Shown piece after piece: positions 50,323 to 58,271 of a DNA stretch of 64,000 bases. Below the pieces are notes generated by a model. It was not told where the DNA came from, made no database searches, and saw only the letters and a list, made by a program, of their open reading frames with translations. A program made the position numbers and the translations under genes. Each line of letters starts with the position of its first letter. Within the stretch, counting starts at the first letter, position 1. This DNA comes from Pseudomonadota bacterium (lineage in GTDB: Bacteria; Pseudomonadota; Alphaproteobacteria; Azospirillales; Azospirillaceae), in contig JAFAFA010000042.1 in the NCBI GenBank assembly GCA_023423695.1, forward strand, positions 95,185-159,184, written 5' to 3'.

Positions 50323-50901
50323 TCAAACGAACTTGAAGCTGAGCAGGCCGCCGACCACCACGACCAGCAGGACGGTGGCCACCAGCATCAGGCGCTTCTC
50401 GATGATCTGCTGGACCTGCGGCCCGTAGAAGTGCAGCAGGATTGCAATCATGTAGAACCGGGAAAAGCGCGCGACGATCGAACAGAGGATGAAGACCGTC
50501 AGGTCGAGATGCGCGAAGCCGGCGGTGATTGTCAGCAGCTTGTAGGGGATCGGCGTCACCCCCTTCAGGATCAGGAACCAGGGGCCGAACTCGGCGAACA
50601 TCTCCTGGAAATGCTGGAACGACTCCTGCGCATTGTAGAAGTCGATGATCATCCGTCCGACGCTCTCGAACAGATAGAAGCCCAGCGCATAGCCAAGCAG
50701 CCCGCCCAGCAGCGACGCGAGGGCGCAGATGTTGGTGTAGAACCACAGCTTCTTGGGCTTCTCCAAACACATCGGCACCAGCATCACGTCCGGCGGCAAC
50801 GGGAAGAAGGAGCTTTCGGCGAAGGAGATCGCCGACATCCACCAAACGGCATCGTCGCGGGCGGAGAGGCGCTGGAGGCGCGTGTAAAGGGAACGCAGCA
50901 T
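50323..50901 (-). CDS. YqaA family membrane protein (SNARE-associated/DedA-like)
   Basis: 192 residues from ATG 50901 (MLRSLYTRLQRLSARDDAVW). Four or more hydrophobic helices. The family signature is SFAESSFFPLPPDVMLVPMC with LKGVTPIPYKLLTITAGFAH, the VTT-domain core. It is related to DedA proteins, which act in lipid transport and membrane potential. The extension upstream to 51024 would cross the rplQ terminator and is rejected. It lies just after the alpha-operon terminator on the same strand and needs its own promoter. Confidence 0.85.
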   Translation of the reverse strand: MLRSLYTRLQRLSARDDAVWWMSAISFAESSFFPLPPDVMLVPMCLEKPKKLWFYTNICALASLLGGLLGYALGFYLFESVGRMIIDFYNAQESFQHFQEMFAEFGPWFLILKGVTPIPYKLLTITAGFAHLDLTVFILCSIVARFSRFYMIAILLHFYGPQVQQIIEKRLMLVATVLLVVVVGGLLSFKFV

Positions 50902-50929
50902 TCGACCGGCCACAAATGAGAAAACCCTT

Positions 50930-50967
50930 CCTTCGGGGGGTGGCCCGAAGGAAGGGTCTAATATATC
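50930..50967 (-). terminator. Intrinsic terminator of the rpsM-rplQ operon
   Basis: A perfect 14-bp stem ACCCTTCCTTCGGG / CCCGAAGGAAGGGT (50934-50947, 50954-50967) with a six-base loop. On the minus strand the sequence continues TTTTCTC. It lies 90 bp downstream of rplQ. Confidence 0.9.
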
Positions 50968-51056
50968 ACCGATATCGGCGGTTCCGTCCTGCGCAACACG
51001 GGGTCCTGAGACCCGATGCCGCACGGGGCAGAAGACCGGCGCGATGTCCGGTCATG

Positions 51057-51485
51057 TTACTCGGCGGCTTCGCCTTCGGCCTCGACGACATCCTGCGTCG
51101 GGCCGGAGTTCTGGCCCTTGGCGGAGACGTCGCGGTCGACCAGCTCGAACACGGCCATGTCGGCGGCATCGCCATAGCGGAAGCCGGCCTTCAGGACGCG
51201 GCTGTAGCCACCCTGACGGTCCTTGTAGCGGTCCGCCAGAACGGTGAACAGCTTGGTGACCGTCTCGTTGTCGCGCAGCTGGGCGAAAGCCAGACGACGG
51301 TTGGCCAAGCCACCCTTCTTGCCGAGCGTGATCAGCTTGTCGACGATCGGACGCAGGTCCTTCGCCTTCGGCAGGGTGGTGGTGATCTGCTCGTGCTTGA
51401 TCACCGCGTTCGCCATGTTCGAGAACATGGCCTTGCGGTGGCTGCTGGTCTTGCTGAACTTACGTCCCGAAACGCCGTGACGCAT
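51057..51485 (-). CDS. rplQ: 50S ribosomal protein L17
   Basis: 142 residues. L17 begins MRHGVSGRKFSKTSSHRKAM, with FSNMANAVIKHEQITTTLPK and AKDLRPIVDKLITLGKKGGL, then YKDRQGGYSRVLKAGFRYGD. The C-terminus is acidic (VVEAEGEAAE), longer than in E. coli (127). It binds 23S rRNA at the exit-tunnel side. Last gene of rpsM-rpsK-rpoA-rplQ; 161 bp separate it from rpoA. Confidence 0.98.
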   Translation of the reverse strand: MRHGVSGRKFSKTSSHRKAMFSNMANAVIKHEQITTTLPKAKDLRPIVDKLITLGKKGGLANRRLAFAQLRDNETVTKLFTVLADRYKDRQGGYSRVLKAGFRYGDAADMAVFELVDRDVSAKGQNSGPTQDVVEAEGEAAE

Positions 51486-51646
51486 GGCGGTCCTCCTTCA
51501 TGGCGTGGCCCCCCTCGGGGAGCCGATCGTGAACCCCGCCGCCCAGTCGTAATGCTGGTACGGCGATGGGGTCGGGCCGGTGCGGCCCTGGGAAATGCGC
51601 CCTCCCCGCCTGAGGGCGGAAAGGGCGCAGGCAAACGGCGAGATGC

Positions 51647-52663
51647 TTAGTACGGCTCTTCCAGACGCTTGGCCAGCTCTTCGATGTTCTCGGGCGGCCA
51701 GTTCGGGATTTCCATACCGAGGTGCAGGCCCATCTGGGACAGCACTTCCTTGATCTCGTTCAGCGACTTGCGGCCGAAGTTCGGGGTGCGGAGCATTTCC
51801 GCCTCCGTCTTCTGCACCAGGTCGCCGATGTAGACGATGTTGTCGTTCTTGAGGCAGTTGGCCGAACGGACCGACAGCTCCAACTCGTCCACCTTGCGGA
51901 GCAGGTTCTTGTTGAACGGAACCTCCTCGTGCTTCTCCTCGGAGACGGCGTGCGTCGGCTCCTCGAAGTTGATGAACAGCTGCAGCTGGTCCTGCAGGAT
52001 GCGGGCGGCGAGAGCCACCGCGTCGTCCGGCTTGACCGAACCGTTGGTCTCCACCGTCATCGACAGGCGGTCATAGTCGGTGACCTGCCCGACGCGGGCG
52101 TTGTCGACCTTGTAGGACACCTTGCGGACGGGCGAGAACAGGGCGTCGATCGGGATCAGGCCGATGGGCGCGTCTTCCGGACGGTTCTGGCTGGCCGGGA
52201 CATAGCCCTTGCCGGTCTCGACCGTCAGTTCCATGTTCAGGCGCGCGCCGTTGTCCAGCGTGCAGATCACCAGTTCCGGATCCATGACCTGGATGTCGGG
52301 ACCGGTCTCGATCATGCCGGCCTTGACCTCGCCCGGGCCTTCGGCGCGCAGGCGCATGCGCTTCGGGCCGTCGCCGCCCATACGCAGACCCATCGTCTTG
52401 ATGTTCAGGACGATGTCGGTCACGTCCTCGCGGACGCCGGGAATGGACGAGAACTCGTGCAGCACGCCGTCGATGTGGATCGCGGTGACGGCGGCACCCT
52501 GCAGCGAGGAGAGCAGGATGCGGCGCAGCGCGTTGCCCAGGGTCAGACCGAAGCCGCGTTCCAGCGGTTCAGCGACCACGGTCGCGAAGCGGTCGGCATC
52601 GTCGCCGGGCTGGATGTCCAGCTTGCTCGGCTTAATCAGTTCCTGCCAATTCTTCTGAAGCAC
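51647..52663 (-). CDS. rpoA: DNA-directed RNA polymerase subunit alpha
   Basis: 338 residues. N-terminal dimerisation domain shows ATVVAEPLERGFGLTLGNAL and RRILLSSLQGAAVTAIHIDG; the C-terminal domain shows LELSVRSANCLKNDNIVYIG and TPNFGRKSLNEIKEVLSQMG. The latter contacts UP elements and activators. Family length and order (after rpsK) are normal; the intergenic gap to rpsK is 136 bp. Confidence 0.99.
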   Translation of the reverse strand: MLQKNWQELIKPSKLDIQPGDDADRFATVVAEPLERGFGLTLGNALRRILLSSLQGAAVTAIHIDGVLHEFSSIPGVREDVTDIVLNIKTMGLRMGGDGPKRMRLRAEGPGEVKAGMIETGPDIQVMDPELVICTLDNGARLNMELTVETGKGYVPASQNRPEDAPIGLIPIDALFSPVRKVSYKVDNARVGQVTDYDRLSMTVETNGSVKPDDAVALAARILQDQLQLFINFEEPTHAVSEEKHEEVPFNKNLLRKVDELELSVRSANCLKNDNIVYIGDLVQKTEAEMLRTPNFGRKSLNEIKEVLSQMGLHLGMEIPNWPPENIEELAKRLEEPY

Positions 52664-52799
52664 GGATCGACCTCAAGATGCCATCGGGTGAACACGAACC
52701 CGCGGGGCCCGAACCATTCCCATGCTGAGGGGACCGCGATGGCAGCGGCCCCCTGTCCCGGAACAGTCGGTCCCCGCGGGTGCGGAAACGGTACTGAAC

Positions 52800-53198
52800 T
52801 TAGACGCGACGCTTCTTCGGCGGGCGAACGCCGTTGTGCGGGATCGGCGTGACGTCGCGGATCGACGTGATCTGGAAGCCGATCGACTGCAGGGCGCGCA
52901 GGGCGGACTCACGCCCCGAACCCGGACCCTTCACTTCGACTTCCAGGGTCTTCATGCCGTGTTCCTGGGCCTTGCGGCCGGCGTCCTCGGCAGCGACCTG
53001 GGCGGCATAGGGGGTCGACTTGCGCGAACCCTTGAAGCCCATGGTGCCCGACGACGACCAGGCAATGGTGTTGCCCTGCGCGTCGGTGATGGTGATCATC
53101 GTGTTGTTGAACGAGGCGTTCACGTGAGCGACGCCGGCGGTGATGTTCTTGCGCTCGCGACGACGCAGGCGCTGAGAAGCGGCGGAGGGCTTGGCCAT
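52800..53198 (-). CDS. rpsK: 30S ribosomal protein S11
   Basis: 132 residues. S11 features: KNITAGVAHVNASFNNTMIT, TDAQGNTIAWSSSGTMGFKG, and the C-terminal RDVTPIPHNGVRPPKKRRV. It forms part of the platform near the mRNA exit. It follows rpsM by 15 bp on the minus strand. Confidence 0.99.
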   Translation of the reverse strand: MAKPSAASQRLRRRERKNITAGVAHVNASFNNTMITITDAQGNTIAWSSSGTMGFKGSRKSTPYAAQVAAEDAGRKAQEHGMKTLEVEVKGPGSGRESALRALQSIGFQITSIRDVTPIPHNGVRPPKKRRV

Positions 53199-53213
53199 TT
53201 TGCGTTCGTCCTC

Positions 53214-53582
53214 TTACTTCTTCTTGCCGGCGATCGGCTTGGCCGGACCCTTGCGGGTGCGGGCGTTCGTGTGGGTGCGCTGGCCGCGGACCGGCAGGCC
53301 CTTGCGGTGACGCAGGCCGCGGTAGCAGCCCAGGTCCATCAGACGCTTGATGTTCATGGCGACTTCACGACGAAGATCGCCCTCGACGCGGTAGTCGGCG
53401 TCGATGGTCTCGCGGATCTTCAGGACTTCGTCGTCCGTCAGCTCGTTCACACGACGCTCGGCCGGGATCTCCAGCTTCGCGCAGATTTCCTTGGCCTTGA
53501 AGGGGCCGATGCCATGGATGTAGGTCAACCCGATCTCCACGCGCTTCTGCGCGGGGATGTTGACGCCAGCGATACGCGCCAC
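53214..53582 (-). CDS. rpsM: 30S ribosomal protein S13
   Basis: 122 residues: MARIAGVNIPAQKRVEIGLT, YIHGIGPFKAKEICAKLEIP and the RNA-binding end GLPVRGQRTHTNARTRKGPA KPIAGKKK. It contacts the P-site tRNA and bridges the subunits. It is the first gene of this cluster. In most alphaproteobacteria secY and adk precede it; here a TPR gene lies upstream, so the alpha operon is detached from the spc operon and must have its own promoter in the 188 bp upstream. Confidence 0.98.
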   Translation of the reverse strand: MARIAGVNIPAQKRVEIGLTYIHGIGPFKAKEICAKLEIPAERRVNELTDDEVLKIRETIDADYRVEGDLRREVAMNIKRLMDLGCYRGLRHRKGLPVRGQRTHTNARTRKGPAKPIAGKKK

Positions 53583-53770
53583 GTTACTCTCCTCAGTCTC
53601 GATATCTCAACGGCAGCCCGTCGGGCCGCCTACACACCGAGCAAATCCCAACCAGCACAAGGCCGGAACCGGGAACGCACAATGTTACCCGCCACCCGGT
53701 GGGGGCGGCGAGAGGGTGGGACTATAGAAAAACGCCGGAACTTGTCAAGGCCGATTACTCGGCTGGAACC

Positions 53771-54328
53771 CTAGAGGTCGGTTCCGACGGCGCGCTGCCG
53801 CAGGGCGTCGGCCTGCGCCCGCACTTGGCCGAGATGCGGATTGATCTTCAGCGCCGCATCGAAGGCACGCAGCGCCGGCTTCTCGTCACCCAGCGCCAGA
53901 TAGACCAGCCCCAATTCCACAAGCGCCCCGAAATGGCGCGGCTCCAGCGACAAGGCGTGGCGCAGGTCCACCATAGCCGACCGGTAATCCCCCAGCATGT
54001 AGTGAGTCGCAGCGCGCTTGTTCCAGCCTTCCGCATAGGAGGGGTCGCGGGCGACCACCGCGTCGAAGCTCCGCAATGCCGCCTCGTAATCGTCGCTGTT
54101 CAGGCTGAGCACGCCGGCGCGCATGTCGCGGACCATCGCCGGGTCCGGATGGTCAAGCCAGAAGTCCCAGATATGCTCCTCCACCGATTCGGCATAGGCG
54201 GCGTCGGTGGTGCTGTGCAGGGCTTGGAAAAGGCCGTCCAGACGCAGATTCCCCTGCCCCGCCCCGGCCGGCACCCCGAGGGTCAGCAGCAAAAGCACAG
54301 TCAAGGAAAAGAAGCGCCGAATCATCAT
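53771..54328 (-). CDS. Secreted TPR-repeat protein
   Basis: 185 residues from ATG 54328 (MMIRRFFSLTVLLLLTLGVP), a Sec signal peptide cleaved near AGAGQ. Three TPR units follow the N-terminal region: DDYEAALRSFDAVVARDPSY, GDYRSAMVDLRHALSLEPRH and GDEKPALRAFDAALKINPHL. TPRs mediate protein contacts; here in the periplasm. The role is unknown. The gene lies between rpsM and the stand-alone EF-G gene, on the same strand. Confidence 0.82.
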   Translation of the reverse strand: MMIRRFFSLTVLLLLTLGVPAGAGQGNLRLDGLFQALHSTTDAAYAESVEEHIWDFWLDHPDPAMVRDMRAGVLSLNSDDYEAALRSFDAVVARDPSYAEGWNKRAATHYMLGDYRSAMVDLRHALSLEPRHFGALVELGLVYLALGDEKPALRAFDAALKINPHLGQVRAQADALRQRAVGTDL

Positions 54329-54548
54329 GCTCCAAATTTGGGCACGGATTCGGCGCTCTGCCAACTATTTTTTGGTTGCAAATCGCTAAAGAATTGGTCA
54401 GAGGCGCTGACGCCCAGACCTGCCAGCAGCCGTAACGCCGCCGGACTATGACCGCTACGCCGTCCGCCGGGATCCCTGCACCTTCGAATAGCTGCCGCTG
54501 CCCCCGCCGCGAAGAGCCCACGGGCCGTCCTTTTGAAGGCCGGAAATG

Positions 54549-54586
54549 CCGACGGCCGGCGGATTGCTCCGCCGGCCGTCGGTTTT
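54549..54586. terminator. Terminator downstream of the EF-G gene
   Basis: Perfect 15-bp stem CCGACGGCCGGCGGA / TCCGCCGGCCGTCGG (54549-54563, 54568-54582) with TTGC loop, 36 bp after the stop of the EF-G gene. TTTT follows on the plus strand; on the minus strand the tract is CATTTCC, weaker. Confidence 0.8.
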
Positions 54587-54617
54587 ACCAGATGTGTTCC
54601 GAACGCCCGAAGGACGA

Positions 54618-56762
54618 TCAGGCGGCCTTGTTGCGGCCGGCCACGATTTCGTCGGTGACGTTGCGCGGCACCGGCTCGTAGTGGCTGAACTCCATCGTGT
54701 AGGACGCACGGCCCGAGGTCATGCCGCGCAGCTGGCCGATGTAGCCGAACATCTCGTTCAGCGGGACGTTCGCCTCGACGGCGATGTTGGCGCCACGCTC
54801 CAGCTGGCCCAGCACCGTGCCGCGGCGGCGGTTCACGTCGCCGATCACGTCGCCCAGGTAGTCCTCCGGCGTCACGACCTCGACCTTCATCACCGGCTCC
54901 AGCAGGATCGGCGCACCCTTCGGCATCGCCTCGCGGAAGCAGGCCTTGGCGGCGATTTCGAACGTCAGGGCGTTCGAGTCGACGTCGTGGTACTTGCCGT
55001 CCACCAGGCGGGCGCGGAAGTCCACAGTCGGATAGCCGGCGAGCACGCCGTCTTCCTTCTGCATTTCCAGGCCCTTCTTGACCGACGGGACGTATTCGCG
55101 CGGAACCGTGCCGCCGACCGTCTCGTCCAGGAACTCGAAGCCCGTGCCGCGCTCGAGCGGCTCGAAGACGATCTTGACTTCGGCGAACTGGCCCGAACCG
55201 CCGGTCTGCTTCTTGTGGGTGTAGGTGTACTCGATCGGCTTGGTGATCGCTTCGCGGTAGGCGACCTGGGGCTTGCCCATGTTGCCTTCCACGCCGAACT
55301 CCGTGCGCATGCGGTCGAGCGTCACTTCCAGGTGCAGTTCGCCCATGCCGCGCAGGATGGTCTGGCCGGTTTCACGGTCGGTCTCCAGACGGAGCGACGG
55401 ATCGGCGCGGACGAGCTTGCCCAGCGCGTTGGAGAACTTCTCCTGCTCGCCCTTCGTCTTCGGCTCGACCGAGACGCTGATGACGGGCTCAGGGAAGCGC
55501 ATGCGCTCCAGGATGACCGGGTGGGCGGCGTCGCACAGGGTGTCGCCCGTGTCGGTCTCGGTCAGCGAGACCAGCGCGAGAATGTCGCCGGCGCGCGCCT
55601 CTTCGATCGGGTTGGCTTCCTTCGCGAACATCTCGACCATGCGGCCGATCTTCTCGCGCTTGCCGCGGGTCGAGTTCAGGACCGACATGCCCTTCGTCAG
55701 CACGCCCGAGTAGACGCGGATGAAGGTCATCGAGCCGTAGGTGTCGTTGATCACCTTGAAGGCCAGGGCGGAGAACGGCGCGTCGTCGGAGCTGGCGCGC
55801 TCGCCGTTCGGGTTGCCGTCCTCGTCCACGGTCTTGATGGCCTCGACGTCGGTCGGCGCCGGCAGGTAGTCGACGACGGCGTCCAGAACCTGGGGCACGC
55901 CCTTGTTCTTGTAGGACGAACCGCACAGGACCGGGTTGAAGGCGCCGCCGATGGTGCCCTTGCGCAGGCAGGCGCGCAGCACGTCGGCCGACGGCTCCTC
56001 GCCCGAATCCAGATACGCTTCCATCGCCACTTCGTCCTGCTCAAGGCAGGTGTCGATCAGCTCGGTGCGCAGGCCGCGGATGCTCTCGATGTTGTCGAGG
56101 TCTTCCTTGACGGTCAGGTTCAGCTTGGAGATCAGCTCTTCCTCGTTGACCTCCCAAACCTCCCACTTGGCGTCCTTGTCGTCGGAGAACCAGACATAGG
56201 CCTTCATCTCGACGAGGTCGACCATGCCGCGGAAGTTGTCTTCCGAACCCAGCGGGACCTGCACGCACAGCGGACGGGCGCCCAGGCGGGTGCGGATCAT
56301 TTCCACGCAACGGCGGAAGTTCGCGCCCGAACGGTCCATCTTGTTGACGTAGCACATACGCGGAACGTTGTAGTTGTCCGCCAGACGCCAGTTGGTTTCC
56401 GACTGCGGCTCGACGCCGGCCACACCGTCGAACACGACGACCGCACCGTCGAGCACGCGGAGCGAGCGGTTCACCTCGATGGTGAAGTCGACGTGGCCCG
56501 GGGTGTCGATGACGTTGATCTTCTTGCCGCGCCAGAACACGGAGACGGCGGCGGACTGAATGGTGATGCCGCGCTTCTGCTCCTGCTCCATGTAGTCGGT
56601 CGTGGTCGACGACTTCAGATCCTTGGTCGCGTGCACGTCGACGATCGTGTGCTTGCGGCCGGTGTAGTACAGAATGCGCTCGGTGGTCGTCGTCTTGCCC
56701 GCGTCGACGTGGGCGATGATGCCGATGTTCCGAATGTCAGACAGTGGCGTTTGGCGCGGCAT
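54618..56762 (-). CDS. fusA: Elongation factor G (stand-alone copy)
   Basis: 714 residues. All GTPase motifs are intact: G1 IAHVDAGKTTTTERILYYTG, G2 RGITI, G3 DTPGH, G4 NKMD. Domains II-V follow in order (KKGLEMQKEDGVLAGYPTVD and RRGTVLGQLERGANIAVEA near the end). It differs from the common form by VDVHATKDLKSSTTTDYMEQ where VHDGAATMDWMEQ is usual. It is not in an str operon here, so it may be a second EF-G paralogue or a relocated fusA. A perfect CtrA box lies 98 bp upstream. Confidence 0.9.
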   Translation of the reverse strand: MPRQTPLSDIRNIGIIAHVDAGKTTTTERILYYTGRKHTIVDVHATKDLKSSTTTDYMEQEQKRGITIQSAAVSVFWRGKKINVIDTPGHVDFTIEVNRSLRVLDGAVVVFDGVAGVEPQSETNWRLADNYNVPRMCYVNKMDRSGANFRRCVEMIRTRLGARPLCVQVPLGSEDNFRGMVDLVEMKAYVWFSDDKDAKWEVWEVNEEELISKLNLTVKEDLDNIESIRGLRTELIDTCLEQDEVAMEAYLDSGEEPSADVLRACLRKGTIGGAFNPVLCGSSYKNKGVPQVLDAVVDYLPAPTDVEAIKTVDEDGNPNGERASSDDAPFSALAFKVINDTYGSMTFIRVYSGVLTKGMSVLNSTRGKREKIGRMVEMFAKEANPIEEARAGDILALVSLTETDTGDTLCDAAHPVILERMRFPEPVISVSVEPKTKGEQEKFSNALGKLVRADPSLRLETDRETGQTILRGMGELHLEVTLDRMRTEFGVEGNMGKPQVAYREAITKPIEYTYTHKKQTGGSGQFAEVKIVFEPLERGTGFEFLDETVGGTVPREYVPSVKKGLEMQKEDGVLAGYPTVDFRARLVDGKYHDVDSNALTFEIAAKACFREAMPKGAPILLEPVMKVEVVTPEDYLGDVIGDVNRRRGTVLGQLERGANIAVEANVPLNEMFGYIGQLRGMTSGRASYTMEFSHYEPVPRNVTDEIVAGRNKAA

Positions 56763-56859
56763 GTTGCGGTTCCATTGCAGTAACGCGACAACCGAAGCGC
56801 GACCGTCAGGGTCGTCCGCTTCGGCGGCAGAGGTTGGTCGGGGTTTTACGGGCGATCTG

Positions 56860-56875
56860 TTAAGGCGTCATTAAC
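56860..56875. promoter_or_regulatory. Perfect CtrA box upstream of the EF-G gene
   Basis: TTAAGGCGTCATTAAC is an exact TTAA-N7-TTAAC CtrA site. It lies 98 bp upstream of the EF-G ATG, in a short AT-rich region that also contains TAAACC at 56881. By base composition an exact match is rare in this GC-rich window. It may also serve the divergent direction, though the nearest minus-strand gene there (ridA) ends at 56991. Confidence 0.7.
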
Positions 56876-56990
56876 ATTCCGTAAACCGACAAGCAATTTG
56901 TCGGAATATTGAAGCGCGCGGCCCTCACAGCGTTCGGGCCACGCCGGCACACCCCAACCGAGGCTGCCGGGTCGCCCCGTTTCCGCCGCC

Positions 56991-57338
56991 TTATTTAGCA
57001 GCGGTGACCTGAATTTCAACGAGATACTCCGGGGCCGCCAGCCTGGCTTCCACCGTGGCGCGGGCCGGCGGATTGGCCGGATCGACCCAGGCCTCCCACG
57101 CCTTGTTCATCGCGCCGAAGCTGGCGATGTCCACCAGATAGATCGTGGCGGACAGCAGCTTGCTCTTGTCGCTGCCCGCTTCCGCCAGCAGGGCGTCGAT
57201 CTGGGCCAGGATTTGGGCGGTCTGACGCTCGACGTCGGGCGTCGGCTCGTCGGCGACCTGACCGGCGAGATAGACCGTGTCCTTATGGACGACCATCTGG
57301 CTCATGCGCGGTCCGGTGTGGAAGCGCTGGATCGACAT
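56991..57338 (-). CDS. RidA family deaminase (YjgF/UK114)
   Basis: 115 residues. Family marks are VVHKDTVYLAGQVADEPTPD, QTAQILAQIDALLAEAGSDK and the motif PARATVEARLAAPEYLVEI, which carries the conserved Arg that holds the imine carboxylate. RidA-type proteins hydrolyse reactive enamines/imines from PLP enzymes. Some members act elsewhere, so substrate is not certain. Stands alone. Confidence 0.9.
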   Translation of the reverse strand: MSIQRFHTGPRMSQMVVHKDTVYLAGQVADEPTPDVERQTAQILAQIDALLAEAGSDKSKLLSATIYLVDIASFGAMNKAWEAWVDPANPPARATVEARLAAPEYLVEIQVTAAK

Positions 57339-57434
57339 GACGAAAAGACTCCGGGTTCCGGGGGCTCGAAAAAGACGCGCGTACGTCTATGCCATTCGGA
57401 GCCTCGCGCGAAGAAAAAAATGCGCCTCATCCGC

Positions 57435-58253
57435 TCAGGGCTGCCCCGCAGCGGTATCCTTCGCCAAAAGTGCGGCGAACCGGCTGGCGGCGACCGCGAA
57501 ATTGCGCACGGCCGGGGCATTGCCGGCGGCGACGCCGACTCCGGCGACGGCCCAGCCGCCGCCGGCCGTGCCGTCGCCGCCCGCCGACCGCACCAGCAGC
57601 GGCCCGCCGCTGGTCCCGCGCGTGGCATCGCAATCATGCACCAGCAGCCCGGCACTCTCCCCCAGCATCCGGCAGTCGCGGTCGGCCATCAGGATCTGCG
57701 CCCGGTCCTGGCTGTAGCCGCCGAGCATCAGCGGCGTCCCCGCCGGCAGCGGCGCAGTGCTGACGGGGAGCGGCGGCACCGTCTCCGGCGCAGGCTGCGC
57801 CAGCGTCAGCACCGCCCAGTCGGCCGAAACCACCGGGCTGGGCGCGGCGGGATCATAGGCCGGGTCGGTCGCGACGCGGGCCACCGTGACATGCCCGGTG
57901 AACTCCCCCCGGTCATAGCCGAACAGGACATGCAGCGAGGATGTCTGCAGGAAACGCCGAGTCCGCGGATTGAACAGGCAATGGGCGGCGGTCAACACCG
58001 TGCGCGGCCCGACCAGGGCCCCGGTGCAGCGGCCGGCCAAGTTGGTCTGCACCCGGACGACGCTGCGCCACGGAGCCGCCGACGCATCCACCGGGACCCG
58101 CCGGTCGCCGGGGCCTACGCCGGGCAGCAGCGGCCGCTCCGCATGGGCTCCCGGCATACCGGCCAGAATTACGAGCGCAAGCGCGGCTGCGACGACACGG
58201 CCGGGGCCAAGGTGGTGCCCACCGCGCGCATGTTCTTGCTCCGTTTCCCTCAA
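57435..58253 (-). CDS. Secreted trypsin-like serine protease
   Basis: 272 residues if the TTG at 58253 is used (GGGAG eight bases upstream); an in-frame ATG at MPGAHA would remove most of the signal peptide VVAAALALVILAGMPGAHA. The chymotrypsin fold has TGALVGPRTVLTAAHCLFNP (catalytic His), SADWAVLTLAQPAPE (Asp) and CDATRGTSGGPLLV (Ser, in GTSGGP). It is a periplasmic or secreted peptidase. Its start and the topB start are only 18 bp apart, so promoters must overlap the opposite gene. Confidence 0.85.
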   Translation of the reverse strand: MRETEQEHARGGHHLGPGRVVAAALALVILAGMPGAHAERPLLPGVGPGDRRVPVDASAAPWRSVVRVQTNLAGRCTGALVGPRTVLTAAHCLFNPRTRRFLQTSSLHVLFGYDRGEFTGHVTVARVATDPAYDPAAPSPVVSADWAVLTLAQPAPETVPPLPVSTAPLPAGTPLMLGGYSQDRAQILMADRDCRMLGESAGLLVHDCDATRGTSGGPLLVRSAGGDGTAGGGWAVAGVGVAAGNAPAVRNFAVAASRFAALLAKDTAAGQP

Positions 58254-58271
58254 TCCCGTATTCTCCCGCAC

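Noticed and set aside
50902..51024. N-terminal extension of the YqaA-like protein
   Set aside because: It would read through the rplQ terminator stem; the family start at 50901 fits the usual length.
54546..56783. 745-codon plus-strand frame opposite the EF-G gene
   Set aside because: Shadow of the EF-G gene; composition rich in Val/His/Asp/Arg without any recognisable motif.
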